Origin: Typha latifolia
Lineage: Eukaryota; Streptophyta; Magnoliopsida; Poales; Typhaceae
DNA: 64,000 nt
NCBI GenBank assembly: GCA_019914945.1
Contig: CM034107.1
Location: 9,548,001-9,612,000, forward strand
Reading direction: 5' to 3'
Shown here in pieces: positions 1-11,140 of the stretch; positions within the stretch are counted from its first letter, which is position 1, and every line of letters begins with the position of its first letter. The translations under genes were made by a program, and so were the position numbers. A model generated the notes under the pieces. The model was given only the letters and a program-made list of their open reading frames with translations, searched no databases and was not told the DNA's origin.

Positions 1-1851
1 TTTTGGACATTTTTATATTAAAAGTGTCTAATACATTGGAATGTTTTGGATGTTTTGTATTGGAGGTGTCTAATACATTAGAATTTTTGGATGTGTGAGA
101 CAATATTTTGGATTTGGTTAAGGATGTTCAATTAATAATGATACATTGGTAAATTTTGCAATGATGGAGGAAGGGTTTGAGTTTGAGTTGGGCTTGAGGA
201 AGAAGAAAGGTCTCAGTTAGGGTTGTGGAAGAAGAAGAATTTGTGTTTAGTTTAGGAATGTAGAGGAAGAAGAAGAAGAAATGAAAGGTATTTCGATATA
301 ATTTAAAGTATTTTTTCTTCTAAAGGCACAGTAGTCACAAAAATAACTAACTAAAACACCTCATGTGCACCACATGTGACCATTTTTGGTCAGAAAGTGG
401 GACACAGGTATAACGGAAGCGCAAACTGCAATGTCTAACTAATTTAGAGGTTCTAATTGTAACATTTTAAATTTTAGGGGGTTACTACGAGATTAGACCA
501 TAGTTTAGGGATTGCAAATGTAATTAAACCTTGAACTTTTATGCCATCAACATGCTGTCAATGGGTCATTCTTATTGATCATGGAGGCATAAGGAACCAA
601 GGGTAGAGCTTTTCACGTTGAACCAATGTACTAATTTTCCTGAGTTCCTACTCACTGGTTTACTTGCTTCCTATTAGCTGTCCTTGATTCATTACTTATT
701 CAAAAGCGATTTAAGTGGTCCTTTATTTTTAGATATCATTCAAGATTATTTGCTTGTGTTGGTGAAGTTATTTTTAGTAATTGGTTCAGTTTGGTCATTT
801 TGGTATCGTGGAGAGAAGTTGAACCCTTTCTTCATTTGAACATTGATCAAGAGAAATAACATACATAGGTCCTTAATTTTTTAAACATTGATACAAAACT
901 AAATTCCATACTTTTAAGATGAACAATTCCCTTTTGCAGCCATGGATTCTAGTTTCAACATTTATTTTTCCCTCTCAGTGCTACTTGGTTAAACTTAGTC
1001 AGTTTGTAAATGACATGGAGATCCAACATAGAAAATACAGGATTTTCCAACTAAGAGAAGTAAATTGTGATCCCACCTTATTTCCATACAATAAATCTTG
1101 CATAAGAGTAAAAAGGTACCTCATGTACGAGCATGCAGTGTTTCTTTATACTGGAGACTAGTCAATATTCTGGGGGAGGTAACAGCTTAGGTTTTTTTTT
1201 TGTAAGCATGGAACTGTCATTAATCAAAGAGCTTACTTTTTCTAAAAGCTAATATATCTTAGCAGTTCTGCAGTAGATGGCAACTGTTAACTTTTGTATG
1301 AAACACAGCTCTTTAGTAGTGCATGTGTTCCGAATATGGTCAGCTTCTTCAGCCAAAGTCTGATAAATAGTTATGACATGGCTTCTAATCTGGACATTTT
1401 AGAACTCTTTGATCAAATAAGGTAAATAGCAGATTCTGGATTTTTCTGTTGGCAAACTCTGCACCATGAAACAAGAAGTAGAGATAACTTTTATTCCCTA
1501 TTGAATGTTTCAGATCTGTCTACAACCTATGGATAGAACAGTGAAAGCCTAGTCTGTTATTGCTCTACTAGTATATTTTGATAATTAAATCTTGGGAACA
1601 AACTCTTCAGAAATGAAGGTATTACTGCATACATTTTCGCTTACTAGACCTGTATAGACAGGAGCCAATTGTACCAGTTAGTCCTCTTCTTATCACACGG
1701 GTGATCTTGATCTTTTTATATTCACGATGCATATTTTAGGTCATCAATTGCATGAAGTTTTTGGTGACAGCTAAAGTGGCTTTAGATTTGCCAAACTTGT
1801 ATAGTGATATAATTTTATTATGTTTCATTCTTACTCAATCCTCTATTCAAG
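1..1851. other. Upstream stretch; intronic or intergenic, no exon identified
   Basis: AT-rich sequence without a coding segment I can support. Since the acceptor at 1851 belongs to a terminal exon, at least the right part is probably intron of the gene that ends at 2070. The first 500 bases contain two short copies of a motif like GTGTCTAATACATT and look like decayed repeat DNA. The open frame at 919-1161 has no recognisable motif and is not called. Confidence 0.4.
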
Positions 1852-2070
1852 AAGGATGTGAAGAAACAAAAGATTGAACCAAATGCTGCTGATGCTGGTA
1901 GTCACCTCAATGGTATTGTTGATAATGACAAAGAAGACGAGGAAGATGCAGAAAATTATGATGATCCCGAAACATTTCAAGATGATGGTTTTACTGAACC
2001 AGACTATGATGACTACTATGAGCATGGGGATGAAGACTACACATACAATGATGACTTTGACTTTGAATAG
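1852..2070 (+). CDS. Terminal exon of an unidentified gene with a highly acidic C-terminus (partial)
   Basis: A pyrimidine-rich tract ending TATTCAAG precedes an open frame beginning KDVKKQKIEP. The frame runs about 72 residues to TAG at 2068-2070. An in-frame TAA lies upstream at 1810, so this must be a spliced-in last exon, not a complete gene. A short basic start is followed by a tail dominated by Asp, Glu and Tyr (for example DDPETFQDDGFTEPDYDDYY), ending DFDFE. Such tails occur in several nuclear proteins; RNA polymerase III subunit RPC7/RPC31 is one family with a similar Asp/Tyr-rich end, but I cannot assign it. Earlier exons are not visible and probably lie left of the window. It converges on the minus-strand gene ending at 3863. 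Confidence 0.5.
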   Translation, partial: KDVKKQKIEPNAADAGSHLNGIVDNDKEDEEDAENYDDPETFQDDGFTEPDYDDYYEHGDEDYTYNDDFDFE

Positions 2071-3862
2071 CAGCATAAGACAATTAAAAGCCAATCAGAT
2101 TACTTGAATACATGCTGATGAGGTTTACTGCAGATGGCTATTTTACTGCTGAAAAAAGAGAGAACTCATTGAGCAGAGGAAAACAATCGATCCTACATTT
2201 GCGCTCTGCAAGATCTCATGGACCCATTGTTTACTGCAGTGTCTGAAGCTGGAGGATTGGAGCTCTTAAGTTTCCACTTTTTCTGCATTTGTCCCAGATA
2301 TCTTCCTTCTATGTAATCCAGCAAGTGAAATGTAAACAGATTATAAGCTAAATAATTATTTACGTTACAGCAGAATGCGCGGATATATAGGTTATACATC
2401 TTCTGCTTTTCTATTCAAGTGTCTTAACTACTGCTGGTTTTCTTTATGACAATCACTATTAGCGGCATGTTTACTAGTGATGTAATGATTCTGAGGTTCA
2501 TCAGAGAATTAGGGTAATGACTAGTCTATATGAGCAGCTCCCAGAAAGTTTTAATATGAACAATGCAGTATTACAAGTGTTACTCTGTCCTGCCAAAAAC
2601 ATTCTAAAATATGTATTCACCTATTGTAAGTATCAAGGTATTGGTGCTGAGCCATGCCAACTTCATATAGTCTGGTTCAAAGTTTCAGCTTATTATGGTG
2701 ATTGTTCTAGTTATTCCCTCCCAATAGAGAGAATATTAATTGCTGTAGTATATTAAATGAGAAATCAAGTAAATAAAGTCTTAATATTTATTTTCTTTCC
2801 ATTAAATGTTGAAAGAATATGTTTTTGGCATTCACTTAATTTAGGTGGATGAGCCCAACTCAGTCTTTAGAAATGATATTTTATAAGATCCATAAACTGA
2901 AAACTAGTTTTTATATAGCAAAGCCAAATTACCCTTTTGTGGCAGTGCTATCCTTATTTTATTTATAGAACTTTTTATTTTTCAAATAGATCCATAATTT
3001 TGACTCATTGTTTTGCTGATTTACTTTTTAGGGCTTTTTTTTGTGGCCTATATACTTTTCAAAAACCCCTAGAAGTTAACTAACTCTTAAATTTTGATTA
3101 ATTTAAATGTGAAAAGATAAGAATATATTTATTCTAGTTTTTCAAATATTTCTTAGTTAAGGGTATTTTTTTTGTCTTTTTATTAAATTATCCAGACTTA
3201 TCTGAGATTAAAAAAAAAACCGTTGACTATAATTGTGCATATTACTAGAGAGAGTGCTGCTTAGGTGCAATTTGTCATTAAGGGGGAGTTAATTCGCAAA
3301 TAAGGAAGAAAGCTTATAAACTAACTAAACTAGGCCTGTAACAATAGTAAGCATTTCTTCTCATGAATAAAATGCTTAATTTCCACTATTCTTAGCACTG
3401 AAGATCACTCTGCGCGTGGAAAATGCAAATATTTCTTTATACACAAGAAGAAATGAGAATATTTCTTTGTAGTATACAAAGAAAAAGAAAACAGAGGTAT
3501 TATAAGAAAATGAGAATGTAATAACTATAGGGAATTTGCAGATGGACAGTAAAAGTGATCAATATATATTAGTTTTCCCTGCTAAGTATCAAACTCAGAA
3601 ACAAACATAGTAATAAGACAATGATCCTCAACAAGTCAGCAACATCTTCTGCACTCATCTTTCAGCTTGAATTCAATCAAATAATCAGATGTTATGCAGA
3701 AACCATAGTATAACATCAAAATGGTCCAGCATATATACAGAAGAAAAAGTTTACAGAAGAGGGAAATAGTCAACTAGCTATAACAGGAGGTACAACAATA
3801 AGGAACAGTTAAAATACTGGTTTTCCTTTCTAGGACTCAAACTCAGATACAAAAGAAAGAAA
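2071..3862. other. 3' UTR and convergent intergenic spacer
   Basis: No coding exon seen. The left several hundred bases are probably the 3' UTR of the acidic-tail gene (AATAAA-like sites near 2770). The part just left of 3863 should be the 3' UTR of the minus-strand securin-like gene. A sentence of sequence around CTCAGAA and CAACAAGTCAGCAACA at 3590-3670 is repeated at about 3837-3910, the second copy overlapping the last exon of that gene. Confidence 0.4.
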
Positions 3863-4168
3863 CTAGAGATTTTTCCTCAAGTCAGCAACACCATCTGCAC
3901 TCACATCATCTTTCAGCTTGAAGTCAACTGGATGCTCAAGAAGTTGGAATTCGTGAAGCTCAGCATCAATAAGATCATCAATCTGTCTGTCATCTGAAAT
4001 CAAAGAACAACCGATAAAACAAAAGGAACACACAGATCAGAATTGATATTTCAGTTGCAAATGCAGCACAAAAAATGGAGATGTGGGTATATAATATAGT
4101 CTGATACTTCAGTGGAAGTATATATACATGGTTAGGAACCGGGCATTCAAGTGATTCTGTTGTGCTTG

Positions 4169-4248
<80 letters not shown>

Positions 4249-7200
4249 GATCCCGAGAGTGCCTTGGGCATTTGAAGAACCTCTGGCTCCAACTCCATCT
4301 TTATGTCTTCAAAGTCCTTGGCAGCTTCCTGATTTAGATTAAAGAAGTCAAAAATCAACCAAATGTCACAAAAATGTATTCCACAAGGGATACAACAATA
4401 AGCATCTAACTGAAGTTAAAATCTACTGAGGATGACAAGAATATACTCCGACAACAATAAACAACTAAATAAAAATCCAACAAAAAGAATGCACATGCAG
4501 AAAAACATGCATTCTGAGTTGAGTATACATGTTTGGAAAAATTCTACGGTGCCACATTATGAATGATAGCCCATTTGATAAGAATTCACTCATGGTACAT
4601 TCTGCATACTTACTAGGATCTCGAACAAGAAATGTTGATATCATGTATGCAACCTGCTATAAGTGTAATATATAAAATACCAAAATCCTTATTCGCCTGC
4701 AGCCACACAATAAACTCAAAGATCTAATGGATAGAGTCATGAAGATTAAAACCATTATTTTTTATTATAAAATAAAGTAAGTGTTTGCCACAAGAAATAT
4801 CCTTACCGTTCATGTAACAACCCAAACCTAAAAAAAAAAAAAATTTGGGCACGACGTGTGGCCGGCCTCGTGCCCATGCAAGCTGCTCAGCTTGCGTGGT
4901 TGGGGTGCCATGTGCCCGATGCCGCTGCCGGAGCCAATGGGCTACGACCAGTTGGCCGCGGCGAGCCCCGACGCCGCCGCAACCCCTCCTCCACTGCCTT
5001 CCCTCTCTCTCTTTAAATCTCTCTCTATCTCTATCTCTCTCTCGGTCACTCTCTCACTCTATTCTCTCTACTCTCTCGCACTCTTTCCTCTCCTCATTGT
5101 CGACGTCAGCCCGCCGCCACCTTCCCGAAGCCGCCGGTGAGATCCCTCATTCCCCCACTCTTTCCTTTTCTCTCTCTCTCTCTCGCCCGAGCTCAGGCTC
5201 GTCGGAGCCGAGCTGTCGGCGAGAGGCCGACTGCTGGCTGGCCAGTAGCGACCAGTGCCCTCCCCGCCGGCCCGGGTCCGCAACCTCCTCTCTTTCTTCT
5301 CTTCCTCTTCTCCTCTTTTTCTTCTTCTTCTTCTTCATCTTCTTCTTCTTCTTTCTTTCTTTCTTTTTCTCCTTCCTCAGCTCCTCCTTCTTTATGCACA
5401 GTGCTGGGCTCAGCCCAGTACTGATGGCAGATTTAATTAATTAACTATTTATTTATTTATGTTATTTAGGTATTTTTCTTCTTAATTAATGCAAATAGAT
5501 TATTTAGACATTAACTATTTTAATAATATTATATATTCTTCAATATAATTTTATTAATGATAATTTTTATTAGGTATAAATATAGGTAATACTTATATTT
5601 ATTTATTTATTTATTTATATATCTATTAGATTAATAGATATATTTGTAAATTATAATTATTAGATTTATATTCTAATACCCTCATCATATATATTTTAAG
5701 TATTTCTATTAATTTTATGATTATTCTGCAACAAATAAAATACTAAGCTTATTTAGTTATTTATTTATTATTTTATCGAGTAAAGATTGCATTGTCCCTA
5801 ATTAATCAAGATAGTGTATGAATTATAAAATTAATTATAATTAGATCTTGTCTATACTTATTTAGCTTTTTATTTTATTTTATAATTATATATTTAGAAA
5901 TACTCTCATATAAAAGGAAACAGATCTCTTCTCCTTATGTTATAACTAACATTCTATAATAATAATATAATTATAGTATTTGAATCGTATCTATATTATA
6001 GACCTAGTTATGTAATCAAAAATAAATAAAAGTGATTCTAAACCTAATAAACCTTTATATTCTAATTAAATTAATTCTAATTAGATAAACGGCTAATATC
6101 ATACTACTTAAATATTTTCAGATCCCGAACCCCCTTATGTGAGACCCTGTGGACCCTGACGATGAGTTGATGTTTGACTGACGGATGTGAGAGATACGTG
6201 GTTTGTGTCTTCTGATCAGACTGTGAGTAGTCTTATTCTCTAGATGCCTTTCTCAAATTAAGATATATTATATCTTATGTACAAGCATGTTTTAGCCTCC
6301 AGCATGATTATATGACTTTATATAGAAATGATTTCAGTCAAGCATATTTTATCATGCATTTGATTATGCTGATCTGAGTTATGAATACATTGGTGATACA
6401 TATAAAGATGATTATACTGTTATGGTTTTATGTCGGAATGATCTCTATCATGAGTATGCATGTGATAGACTAGCAAAAGTATACATGTGTTAGATACAAA
6501 ATTAGAGTCGACATTGCATCATTTTTCTCTTGACTTCTTTACCACCTAAATTCCTGAGTTGCATGATCTGTTGCAGTACTGAATATATGCATATAATTTA
6601 TCATGTATAGGAAATTATAAAAATACATGTGTATGTGATGTGATGTAATATGATGTGATGGCTGGAACGGTATCTGGTCCGGACTAGTACTGGACATACT
6701 TTTAGCGTATGGCAGAATACAGTGATGACTGATAGTTGTACTCTTAGCGTATGACAGGGTACAACTATCATTGATATATCCTTAGCGTATGGCAGAGTAT
6801 GATTACTTTCTTCTGAGATACCCTTAGCGTATGGCAAGGTATATGGCAGAGTATGATTTACTCTTAGCGTATAACAGGGTATGCTCTGAGCTTGTGACAT
6901 GATGTGTATTGAGTTTGGGGCCGGATACCGTAGTCCAGTATGGTGGATGATATTCAAAGTTGAGACGGATGATTGTAATAGTGAGAGATATGTGGATTAT
7001 ATATGGCTCTGACATATACGATTATCTAGTGGTTGGCATGCATCATGTATCATCATTGATGTGACTAGTATCATTACATCATAATTGTTATACATGATAT
7101 GTTGTTATATTTGGTGATGTTATTTGGTAATTTCATCATGTGATATATTTTTGGTTGAGGATATAATATGCTCATTCATATATATGTCATTGAGGATACA

Positions 7201-9465
7201 TATATACATCCTTATACATGGCATCATGTTGCTTTCGATTCATATTATTCCAGTACATGATTTACTCTCTGTTTGGTATCACTAATTCGGGGTAAGGTCT
7301 AATCACTGAGCCTTTTGCTCATGACTCTCCTTATTTTTTTTCTAACCCCCACAAATAATATGATACGTGATACCAACTCGAAATATTCCGAGGAGATATT
7401 TTAGAAAGATGAGGTGAGCTATAGATGCGATATGGTATAGAAGATAGTTTAATCAGATATTGAGTTGTACCATTACTTTATATTTGTACTTCATTGTATA
7501 GACGATAATTGGTATAATACAGGTCAAATTATAGTGTACTCTTGTATCAGTTGTTTAGTTGTACCTTGATTGTTTGTTGTGGCCTGTGTGGGTCCTGCCA
7601 GATTAATCAGTAGTCTAGTGTATATATTATTGTGGACTTGAATATTCACATGTTATCAGGTTTATTTGGTTGATAGTATATTTTATTTGGTGTTGGATTA
7701 TGTGAGTATGGATATGTTACCAGGTAGTATTTGATGATGTCATGATTGTATGTGCACAGGAAAGTATCTGTGCGTGACTGGCCCCGCTCAACATGTCGCG
7801 TGCCGTGTGGGCGCGTGGGCGTGCACATGCCCGTGCCGGGTGGGGGTGTTACAGTTCAATACTTCAACCTACTCCAATGACCACATAACACATGTACCTA
7901 GATATGCACCATACACACGAGAACAAATGGCACTACAGTACAACAACAGCCAACTAGTAGACAGATGATGGCATCATGATACAATGTAATGGAATAAAAG
8001 AAACCAAGTTTCAAATGCATCTATCTATCCAAGAGTATAAGTTATCTTTTTAAGGAGAATATATGTAACAACTACCCAACTTACTTATTTAACAAGTCCT
8101 GCCTACTAATATCAGAGAGAATTGTTAAAAATTGAATATCTAAATAATCTTTACAATCAAAGCGTCCACAAAATCACTTAATTGTTTGATACATGACGTT
8201 GCTACTTGCTATATATGCTTCAAACGGTAGCATGGTCAAGTAACAAGATTTAACAACAAGATATGGATCATGTTTAGTGCAAAATCACATACAAAAGAAA
8301 AAGCAAGTTGAACTTGCTTTTTTTTTCTGTCTTTATATACCTAAATTTTCTTTAGTTTCTTGAGTTAAATGCCAAACACAGTTGTTTTACATAGTGTAAA
8401 TCAGATGGTAGAAAGTAGTTCCGCAGATGAGATGCATCAACCAGAGGGAGCTACTCCCCTTCCGGACGTACTAAATTGACAATGCTGAAATTTCCAAGTA
8501 TTGAATGGTTTCCTGAAAGATCTTTTGGAGTATTCTAAAATTTCTCAATTGCAAAGAGGCCCAATGAAACATCAACCTAACACCTCTATAAGACTTGATT
8601 CAATCAACAAATGCAATAATTTTTGCAAACAGGGAAAATAGCATCTCTAGTCATCAAGTGGAAATATCAGGGTAATAAAAAGGCCCTCATTCATGACAAT
8701 ATGTCGCAACTCATGAAAAAGTTTTGAATTTTTGTTTGCATGTAAATAACATTTGGATTTCAGTATACATAATATGTAATCTCTACAGATTTCATTACAT
8801 ACCTCTACTCGATACCCAAGATCATAGATCGTACTTGACCATTCATGCAGGGCGGACATTACCTTATTGACTTTCTTCTTGATCCCTAAGTAGACAAGAG
8901 AAAAATGCATCCAAAATATTCACTCACTCTAGTAAAATAGTAAATGGAACAAAGAAATAAAACAAAAGGAAATAGGTGGAAGAATGGGCATTGAGCCTAA
9001 ATAATAGCCTACTTTTTTCCATTTGATCCTTCTGGAGATTCTGTATGTCATTTCCTGTAAAGTGGGCTTGTTCAATTCCTTCCTTGGCCCATTCCTGGCA
9101 TCTTTTAATCTCCTCATCAGTCAGGAAACTATGCTTTGGGACATTCTTGATGGCCTCACGGCCATATACCAGAGACTTCCCTTTCAGAGCAGAATCTTTT
9201 GTTGCACCAGAAACTGGAGGTTTCCCAGTGTTTGAAAGATCCCTCAGAGCTTTTCGCTCCTGACGCCCAGTTTTTGTTGGCTTTGGCAGATCAGCCTTCA
9301 TCCCATCGACTCCCTTTCCTGAAAAAAGAATGTATTTTCTCTTATATCATCCAGTTTTTCACAACTAAATCGCAAATCAAAATACAATCACAATTACTGT
9401 CCCATACCTCTGTGCATGTGCAGATTTTCATTTTGAACAACAGCAACAGGAGTTCGAAAAGCCAT
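3863..9465 (-). CDS. PANS1: Securin-like protein, PATRONUS/RSS1 family (five coding exons)
   Basis: Coding exons on the minus strand are 9465-9408, 9318-9013, 8885-8803, 4328-4247 and 3993-3863. Phases match at every junction and give 660 nt, 219 residues. The N-terminus has VQNENLHMH, resembling the DEN-box of plant securins. Residues 41-49 are RKALRDLSN, a full RxxLxxLxN destruction box. The middle holds TDEEIKRCQEWAKEGIEQ and HFTGND, and exon 3 has KVNKVMSALHEW; the C-terminus is acidic. In Arabidopsis and rice, this family (PANS1, RSS1) inhibits separase and is degraded by the anaphase-promoting complex, protecting centromeric cohesion and controlling mitotic exit. Length agrees with that family (about 190-220). 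Family assignment rests on motif recall. The intron between exons 3 and 4 is 4.5 kb because of a solo LTR, and exon 4 uses a non-consensus GTCTCT donor. Confidence 0.62.
4173..4245. repeat. Compound (TG)n(AG)n microsatellite at a splice donor
   Basis: On the plus strand about 31 bases of TG repeat (4173-4203) run into about 42 bases of AG repeat (4204-4245). On the gene's strand this reads (CT)n then (CA)n, beginning exactly at the GT of the fourth coding exon's donor site. Confidence 0.9.
4813..7853. mobile_element. Solo LTR of about 3.0 kb in an intron, with 5-bp target duplication
   Basis: The element begins TGTAACAACCC and ends GGGTGTTACA, the TG...CA ends and short inverted termini of an LTR. 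Identical 5-bp direct repeats GTTCA flank it at 4808-4812 and 7854-7858. No gag, pol, primer-binding site or second LTR is present, so this is a solo LTR left by recombination. Its left third is GC-rich with CT/TTC tracts; the middle is very AT-rich; the region 6700-6885 has a hairpin-like repeat array. A 3 kb LTR fits the Ty3/Gypsy Tekay/Del group, but that is inference from length and termini only. Open frames at 4845-5444 are low-complexity translations of the CT tracts, not genes. Confidence 0.88.
6702..6885. repeat. Five-copy ~40-bp array of TTAGCGTATGGCA units with flanking inverted arms
   Basis: The core TTAGCGTATGGCA recurs at 6702, 6744, 6782, 6824 and 6864 (spacings 42, 38, 42 and 40). 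In copy 2 the core is the loop of an inverted repeat with 13-bp arms (6731-6743 and 6757-6769, one G-T mismatch). Copies 4 and 5 keep short arms of the type TACCC/GGGTA with different bases. Confidence 0.8.
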
Positions 9466-10009
9466 GCTTCAGAATTATCCTTCTTTTGAAAACAGCGCAG
9501 CTGGTAACTTTTTCAACCAAAAATTAGATAGAAAATATAGAACAAAGAGGCAAGATAACTATCAAAGAACCAAAAGAAGCTACCAGGTAGAAAATTTGTC
9601 ATAATATCTTCTTAAGTCTTAACAAGCATAACCAAAAACTAGTAACTTATTAACTTCCAAAGACTGAATAGAGATATTATGACAAAGACTACCCAAGAAA
9701 CTGAGTAGATCCCATATGGAACACCTTATGTTGACTCAACCACCTCTCTCTTTTCTTCGCGAACCCTCCCAAATTTCCTAAATTGATAATAATATGACAG
9801 AAATGGTAAACTTTACATTTGAGGCGTCCTCATCTTCCTCTAAAACCCCACACACAAAAGACCCCAAATATTGTATCGAAAAAAAGAAGAAGAAATAATC
9901 GGACCTGAAACACATCCAGGAAAGAGAAACTCCAATACAGAACAAGGGATCGATCTTTGAGATCAAGAAACGTGGAAACGGATGAGGTTTGAGGAAGTTG
10001 AGGGCTTAC

Positions 10010-10195
10010 CAGGGAGCGAATCGCGTCCGTTTGAAACCAACACTAGGGGATGGGATCGACCAGAGAAATCACCTTACAAAACCCTAACCCTAATCACCAG
10101 AGGAAATCTCTTTTTTGGGATCGGAGTGAATGCTAACGGTAAAATTTCGGAAGAGGGAAACGCCATTTTGAAATATGCGGTGTAAACGGGTCGGA
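10010..10195 (-). promoter_or_regulatory. 5' UTR exon and telo-box of the securin-like gene
   Basis: On the minus strand a leader segment ends at a good donor (CCTG then GTAAGC, 10009-10004), suggesting a 5' UTR intron of about 0.5 kb before the start codon at 9465. The leader contains two overlapping telo-box units, plus-strand AAACCCTAACCCTAA at 10078-10092. Telo-boxes are common near the start of plant genes active in dividing cells, which suits a cell-cycle protein. Confidence 0.5.
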
Positions 10196-10199
10196 TGGA

Positions 10200-11135
10200 C
10201 ATTGCTACCCGTATCCACTTACCGTTGAGGAATAAGAATTACATAAAAATTGAGGGAAATTTTGAAATAACACCCTACATTTGAGTGATTTTGCGATTAA
10301 CAAACTACCCTTAGTCCTATAATTTGGTTTATTTAACTCTGTTAATAAAGTTACAAAAATACCCTTGATGCACATTCTAACCTAACCCACATTAACCAAA
10401 TTAACTAAATTATTACTGACAGACATATTTTTGAATAAATTCGAATATTTTAGAAGTTAAATAAAAGAAAAAAGAAAACAAAATTAGTATTTATATTTTT
10501 TTTATCATTCATGAGCCCGAAGGCTAGATTTGGGCTAGACAAAAGGCCAACCCTCTTAGATAAAAATGTATTTAGGCTCCACCAAGCTTTTAGCTACCTA
10601 GTCTAGACTTTAAGCCATAGCCGAGCCATCAACTAATTAAGCCAAGCCACTAAACCACCGGTCACTAAATAATTTCTCCACAATATTATTTGGTGCAAGA
10701 TACTTACCAACTCTACTAGAGTTAGTTAGTAAATTAGTATTTATGTTATAAAACAAGAAGCTGATGTAATTAAGCATAAAAAGATTAGCCAAAAGAACAA
10801 AGTATTTTGTACCAGAATATGTGATTCTGCCACCGTTATGGTTGTATAATGTAACCCCCAAAGAGAAACCTGCAAAATTTTTAGTTTTTGAGAGAGTTAC
10901 GATCTTTGTTTGATGCTCATATGGATTCTCCCACAAAATAAATATATCTTTTACCGTGAGGTACTTAGTTTTCATGATTTTGGGCTCTAATTTGCTAACC
11001 ATTTATCAAATTGGTTTTATATTTTTACACATTTTTCATATGGTTTCTACCTTTTGTATTCTTTGTAAGAGATTTAAATGCTTACAAATTTTCGTCATGT
11101 TAATAACTAATTACTTTGAAAATTTATGTCATGTT
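10200..11135. other. Intergenic, no gene; TE-like fragment at left
   Basis: AT-rich. A segment near 10255-10380 (TTTTGAAATAACACCCTACA and following) resembles one at 40390-40450 in a GCN2 intron, so it is a dispersed repeat fragment. The open frame at 10637-11002 minus has no recognisable motif. Confidence 0.45.
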
Positions 11136-11140
11136 AACTT

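Noticed and set aside
1843..2094. 83-codon hydrophobic minus-strand frame resembling a membrane protein
   Set aside because: Antisense of GAT/GAA-rich acidic exon, which always yields Ile/Val/Phe-rich shadows.
4845..5444. 199-codon frame and overlapping frames on both strands
   Set aside because: They are translations of CT and TTC tracts inside the solo LTR (long Ser-Leu and Phe runs); no domain and no splice context.
6702..6885. Regular short repeats that could suggest a CRISPR array
   Set aside because: Plant nuclear LTR context, units degenerate, spacers too short and partly complementary, no cas genes.
8647..8802. Extension of the securin-like protein through the frame left of exon 3
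   Set aside because: A GTATGT donor after GAG at 8803 fits, and later exons join in phase; the read-through is intron sequence.
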